In this document: in pieces, positions 62,661 through 64,000 of the stretch | Layout: every line of letters starts with the position of its first letter | Numbering within the stretch: the first letter of the stretch is position 1 | Assembly: GCA_033856025.1 (NCBI GenBank) | Contig: JAWVFQ010000026.1 | Span: 1-64,000 of the forward strand | Source of the DNA: AC-38 sp033856025 | GTDB lineage: Bacteria > Actinomycetota > Thermoleophilia > Solirubrobacterales > Solirubrobacteraceae | Direction of reading: 5' to 3' | DNA: 64,000 bases | Position numbers and translations under genes: made by a program | The notes under the pieces: generated by a model | The model's database searches: none | The model's input: the letters and a program-made list of their open reading frames with translations, nothing else | What the model was told of the DNA's origin: nothing

Positions 62661-64000
62661 TGCCCGTACCGGCTCGCCGTCGCGTCAATCTGCCCCTGGT
62701 AGTGGCTGCCCAGCTCCTGGTGCCCGTAGGGCCGCTCCGCCGGGGCGTCGAGCGACATGAACGACAGCTGCGCGATCGGCAGGTCGTGGTAGAGGCGGAT
62801 CGGGATGCGGGTCAAATTCGCCAGCTCCAGCGTCAGCGTGCCCTTCCAGCCAGGATCGCAGAACCCCGCGGTGGCGTGGACGATGAGCCCGAGGCGGCCG
62901 AGCGAGCTGTTGTGGGTGCGGATGTAGGACCGCGTGATCAGGAAGACGCCGCGCGGCGACTCGACCTTGATGCATCGCACCGGAACGCTCTCCACCGGCT
63001 CTACCGCGACGATGGAGCGCGCCAGCTTGAACCGTCCAGCGCGCTTCTGGCGCTGGAGCTTGCGCGGCAGGCGGAACACCGGCCGGTCCGGGGTGAAGCA
63101 GACCTCCCACTTGGGTCCGCGGTCCTTGCCGTTCAGCCACGCGGTCTTGCGGGCCGTCCTCGGCTTGAACCCCAGGCTCGCGACCAGCTCGTGGTACTGG
63201 TCGGCGAGACGCAGGCTCGTCGTCGTCAGCTCGCAGCGCCCGATCGCGTCGACGTAGCCGTCGGTGTCCATCAGGCCCTCGAGAAGGGCCTGGCGCTGGG
63301 CGACGCTCGCGCGCATGTAGACCAGGGGTATGTGCTTGTTGCCGAGGAGGTTGGTATTGCGCAGGCGGCTGGACAGGGACCCGTTGCGGCTGTAGCGCCC
63401 CGTCGCCGGATCGCGGGTGTGACCCTCGCCGCCGACGCGGTACGCGAGCGGACTCGTAGCCGGGGCGACGCCGCAGCCCTCGCGCTGGAGCTCGCGCAGG
63501 ATCGGGTCGTCGATCGAGGTGATCTCGGACTTGGTGCTGGTGCCGTCTCCGATCCAGGCGCCGAGGACGTAGGGCGGGATCGGGAGGTCGCGGTCCTCGT
63601 GCTCGACGGGAGGCGCCAGGTCGACGTGGTGGTTGTACTCCTGCGCGCTGTACTTCAGGGTCCGCTCGATCTCGGCGGTCGTGACGACTCGCGGCGGGTC
63701 GCCGCGACGGCGGTCGTTCTTGGTCCGCGTCTCCCACTGATGGGCGACGTCGGCGATCACCGTCTCGCCGTCGGAGAAGCGAAGGCGCCGGCAGGGCCGG
63801 TCGTGCATCGGCGGCGTCACGGCGACGATCCGCGTCGGCCGCCCGTCCGCGTCGAAGACCTCGTCGCCCACCTCCAGGTCGCCCATCCGGACGAACCCCT
63901 CCGGCGTCGGGACCGGCGTGTCGAGCGCCAGCGCCTTGCCTTCGATCCTCGCCACGATGTCGTCCGGGAGCTCCACCCATTCCCGGGTGCGGCCGAGGGC
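62657..64000 (-). CDS. dcd: dCTP deaminase, interrupted by an intein (N-terminal part outside window)
   Basis: Deaminates dCTP to dUTP for dTTP supply; actinobacterial forms can also have dUTPase activity. The window holds the C-terminal half: N-extein LGRTREWVELPDDIVARIEGK, then a 342-residue intein (63934-62909), then the C-extein SSLGRLGLIVHATAGFCDPG ... ELGSHYQGQIDATASRYGQ. After splicing, IEGK joins SSLGRLGL, the catalytic motif (Ser and Arg of S-S-L-x-R) with the downstream Glu/Asp region. The C-extein +1 residue is the catalytic Ser. Stop overlaps the next gene. Confidence 0.92.
   Translation of the reverse strand, partial: ALGRTREWVELPDDIVARIEGKALALDTPVPTPEGFVRMGDLEVGDEVFDADGRPTRIVAVTPPMHDRPCRRLRFSDGETVIADVAHQWETRTKNDRRRGDPPRVVTTAEIERTLKYSAQEYNHHVDLAPPVEHEDRDLPIPPYVLGAWIGDGTSTKSEITSIDDPILRELQREGCGVAPATSPLAYRVGGEGHTRDPATGRYSRNGSLSSRLRNTNLLGNKHIPLVYMRASVAQRQALLEGLMDTDGYVDAIGRCELTTTSLRLADQYHELVASLGFKPRTARKTAWLNGKDRGPKWEVCFTPDRPVFRLPRKLQRQKRAGRFKLARSIVAVEPVESVPVRCIKVESPRGVFLITRSYIRTHNSSLGRLGLIVHATAGFCDPGWKGTLTLELANLTRIPIRLYHDLPIAQLSFMSLDAPAERPYGHQELGSHYQGQIDATASRYGQ
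62909..63934 (-). mobile_element. Intein with LAGLIDADG homing endonuclease in dcd
   Basis: 342 residues. Block A begins ALALDTPVPTPEG (Ala1, not Cys/Ser). Block B has GETVIADVAHQWETR with His65 and Trp67. Endonuclease: VLGAWIGDGT (~123-131) and LLEGLMDTDGYVD (~217-229), both with an acidic residue in the D-G motif; KHIPLVYM (~200) between. Block F carries Cys321 in PVRCIKVESP, block G is RTHN (Thr340, His341, Asn342) followed by Ser. Ala1 together with Trp67-Cys321-Thr340 is the WCT set of class 3 inteins, which start splicing from the block F Cys. Confidence 0.88.

Overview
The window looks like chromosomal DNA of a high-GC actinobacterium. Gene content and gene shape suggest the deep-branching Thermoleophilia/Solirubrobacterales rather than Streptomyces or Mycobacterium; this is an inference from composition, frequent GTG/TTG starts, TANNNT-type -10 boxes, type-Z S14 and large lineage-style extensions on ribosomal proteins, not a database match. 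No rRNA operon, CRISPR array, prophage or insertion sequence is visible. Genes are packed tightly: stops and starts often overlap (TGATG, ATGA, GTGA), convergent genes overlap at their ends, and no gene-free stretch exceeds about 210 bases.

Region 1 (1-23952) is the translation supercluster: the end of rpoC, then rpsL-rpsG-fusA-tuf (str), rpsJ to rpsQ (S10), rplN to secY-adk-map (spc), and rpmJ-rpsM-rpsK-rpsD-rpoA-rplQ-truA (alpha). Two unrelated genes (a HAD-like protein and a DMT transporter) sit between rpoC and rpsL, and an antisense membrane-protein gene sits between rpsG and fusA. infA is missing from its usual place between map and rpmJ. Several ribosomal proteins are much enlarged: L22 and S17 at the N-terminus, S3 (a Gly/Arg-rich tail) and L5 at the C-terminus.

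Region 2 (about 23900-35850) is housekeeping and signalling: a membrane GGDEF/HD-GYP cyclic-di-GMP protein, surE, ligA, a PBP4-type D-Ala-D-Ala carboxypeptidase, a patatin-like phospholipase, a long-chain acyl-CoA synthetase with two downstream genes, a very small HTH-like protein and a NIF3-family protein.

Region 3 (about 35890-47150) is dominated by cell-surface and envelope functions. It holds two ECF-type sigma factors fused to an anti-sigma-like zinc motif, a membrane-like segment and a long Ala/Pro-rich tail. It also holds a TfoX-domain protein, tRNA-Pro(CGG), a lipoprotein, a small secreted protein, a 1225-residue secreted phosphoesterase with 14 beta-propeller-type repeats, a frameshifted GIDE-domain protein, a PQQ-type sugar dehydrogenase and a metallo-beta-lactamase-fold hydrolase.

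Region 4 (47234-64000) is metabolic and hypothetical: GH15 glucoamylase/trehalase, SCP2 protein, iron alcohol dehydrogenase, a coiled-coil/hexapeptide-transferase pair, an epimerase, a double flavin-barrel protein, NUDIX, rubredoxin, GerW-like protein, bioA, a membrane-fused spermidine-synthase-like protein, GNAT, citrate synthase and a run of small proteins. It ends in dcd (dCTP deaminase), which is interrupted directly before its catalytic Ser by an intein carrying a LAGLIDADG endonuclease and the residues of a class 3 (Trp-Cys-Thr) intein.

Two themes run across the window. Many genes have a TANNNT hexamer only 6-10 bases before the start codon and no ribosome-binding site, as expected for leaderless mRNAs. 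The ribosomal cluster also contains two related palindromic elements whose central stems differ by compensating base changes.
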